Source of the DNA: Chitinivorax sp. B
Lineage (GTDB): Bacteria; Pseudomonadota; Gammaproteobacteria; Burkholderiales; SCOH01
DNA: 64,000 nucleotides
Direction: 5' to 3'
Assembly: GCF_005503445.1 (NCBI RefSeq)
Contig: NZ_SCOH01000001.1
Span: forward strand, 124,001-188,000
Position 1 is the first letter of the stretch, and the number at the start of each line of letters is the position of its first letter. Under the pieces are notes generated by a model. That model was not told where the DNA came from. It did not search any database and saw nothing but the letters and a program-made list of their open reading frames with translations. Positions 63,901-64,000 of this stretch are shown here, one piece after another. Both the position numbers and the translations under genes were made by a program.

Positions 63901-64000
63901 GCCGATTCCGCAGCTACTGTTAGCTGCTACTGCCTGCTTCACATTGCAAAACGTCGGCATGCCATTTGGTACCTTGCCGAAATGGGATGAACAGCAAGGT
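60908..64000 (+). CDS. Lipoprotein family-3 glycoside hydrolase (exo-beta-glucosidase), 3' end beyond the window
   Basis: The frame runs open for 1031 codons from ATG 60908 to the window edge. The lipobox is GLAAC with Cys25, so the enzyme is probably outer-membrane anchored. The GH3 barrel has TDAVHGHGNVYGATLFPHN and AKHFMGDGGTDQGKDQG; the nucleophile is Asp337 (VVSDWNG), and the acid/base is likely Glu534 in ETPYAEG. Relatives are exo-1,3/1,4-beta-glucosidases (ExoP type). After residue ~680 come a galactose-binding-like ExoP C-terminal domain, a linker (PPPPSYPDPIPGP), and a second such domain that continues past the edge. Regulated by the upstream LacI-type operator. Confidence 0.95.
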   Translation, partial: MKLQFSPGRLALLLAIASVAGLAACEEEWQPGANVPDIEHRLPAGQFNDWPRIPSSIRQDPQIEAEIARIAAGMSLEEKVGQMTQPEIKAITPDEVRRYYIGSVLNGGGSWPGNNKRATVADWLALADAYWQASMTTNGRVKIPVIWGTDAVHGHGNVYGATLFPHNIGLGAANDPDLIYRIGLATAQQVVATGIDWTFAPTLAVVRDDRWGRTYEGYGEHPYLVRRLAWPMVKGLQGDFHRSQSVIATAKHFMGDGGTDQGKDQGVTMASKRDMINIHGQGYYTALAAGAQTVMASFNSWTNEAAGIREGKMHGSKTMLTDVLKNKMGFDGFVVSDWNGVAQVPGCSNYRCAQAINAGIDMVMVPDDWKLFIENTVDQVRKGEIPMARIDDAVTRILRVKMRAGLFKAPMPSKRLGAGDSKALVHRVLAREAVQKSLVLLKNNGGVLPLKRGEKILVVGKSADNLTNQTGGWSLSWQGTGNTNADFPNADTILAGIQEAAGAGNMTYSQTGQGVDVSGYKAVIAVIGETPYAEGVGDIGRTGTLEHARRYPEDLAVLNNVAGKGVPVVTVLVSGRPVWVNKELNRSDAFVMAALPGTEGKGVADVLFRNAAGIINKPFTGRLSYSWPKTACQVPLNWGDVGYSPLFAYGFGLSYGKPSHLGQLDETAPVLGCGQTDGGGGKATEDLEVFKQTDKPPYALYIGSPENWGGTALGNDPNAVITHGNLKAETTQVNIQQDAKKITWNGNGPGQFYAQSKETVDRQDYLNADSALVFDSIVEKAPDGLVKVRVDCKYPCVGEVDATNVFKRLADRQKHKVKIPLACFSQKGTDFATIDTPLLIFTDKAFIAAFADIRWVPNAGKDADAVACSELVPPPPSYPDPIPGPQYNVFTNGQPASGFASGSWSTNGTHVEHVVQAGGELRLSFKADGGNGLFYLTGNPVNLSNFAQGKLTFDILVESYGSNSAGLTVKMESPGNNCNTGDYLFGRPVVGSWQSVSVPIPQLLLAATACFTLQNVGMPFGTLPKWDEQQG

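Overview
The window looks like chromosomal DNA of a betaproteobacterium, most likely in or near the Neisseriales (Chitinibacteraceae / Chitinivorax-like). This rests on gene content and order (dapF-DUF484-xerC, leuS-lptE-holA, gmhB-acyltransferase, glyQ-glyS), the style of the protein sequences, a PEP-CTERM protein and moderate GC content. The species cannot be fixed without a search. No rRNA, tRNA, CRISPR array, transposase or integrase was seen.

Layout. 1-6.2 kb: the 3' part of dapF, a DUF484 gene, xerC, a membrane PAS-GGDEF-EAL protein and a branched-chain-amino-acid-type binding protein. 6.2-8.7 kb (minus strand): a bufferin-type copper RiPP operon with two tandem six-cysteine precursors, then a DUF692 MNIO enzyme and a DUF2063 partner. 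A strong terminator hairpin lies between precursors and enzymes. 9.1-14.2 kb: leuS, lptE, holA and a HAD phosphatase. 14.3-26.8 kb: mostly minus-strand housekeeping genes (gloA, a YgjP-like peptidase, PlsC-like acyltransferase, gmhB, glyS, glyQ, fbp) mixed with a PEP-CTERM protein, three small periplasmic family-3 binding proteins without permeases, and a YdjM-type membrane protein. 26.9-31.5 kb: two large unrecognised proteins that each carry a PilZ-like DxSxxG stretch, followed by an HD-GYP protein. This is probably one c-di-GMP-related unit.

31.6-51.6 kb (minus strand) is the accessory highlight: a type IV secretion locus in trb-like order (virB11, B2, B3, B4, B6, B8, B9, B10, then virD4 and virB1). 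It has no relaxase or integrase in view and is interspersed with unrecognised cytosolic-looking proteins. Three of these carry readable catalytic signatures: a class-3-lipase-like GT...GHSKGG protein, an HEAMH zincin-like protein, and a nitrilase-like protein with the Glu-Lys-Cys triad. A fourth is a 975-residue two-part protein. Most of the cargo proteins end in basic tails, as VirB/D4 substrates often do. I read this as a candidate protein-delivery T4SS with its effectors. Upstream of virB11 lie an AT-rich non-coding stretch and a perfect 10-bp-arm palindrome.

52.8-64 kb: an EF-G paralogue (catalytic His replaced by Tyr), a small zinc-ribbon protein, an orphan pair of MacB/FtsX-type permeases, a LacI-family regulator, an unknown membrane protein and a lipoprotein GH3 glucosidase that runs off the window end. 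A LacI-type operator overlaps the predicted -35 of the GH3 gene. This suggests local repression by the regulator encoded nearby.
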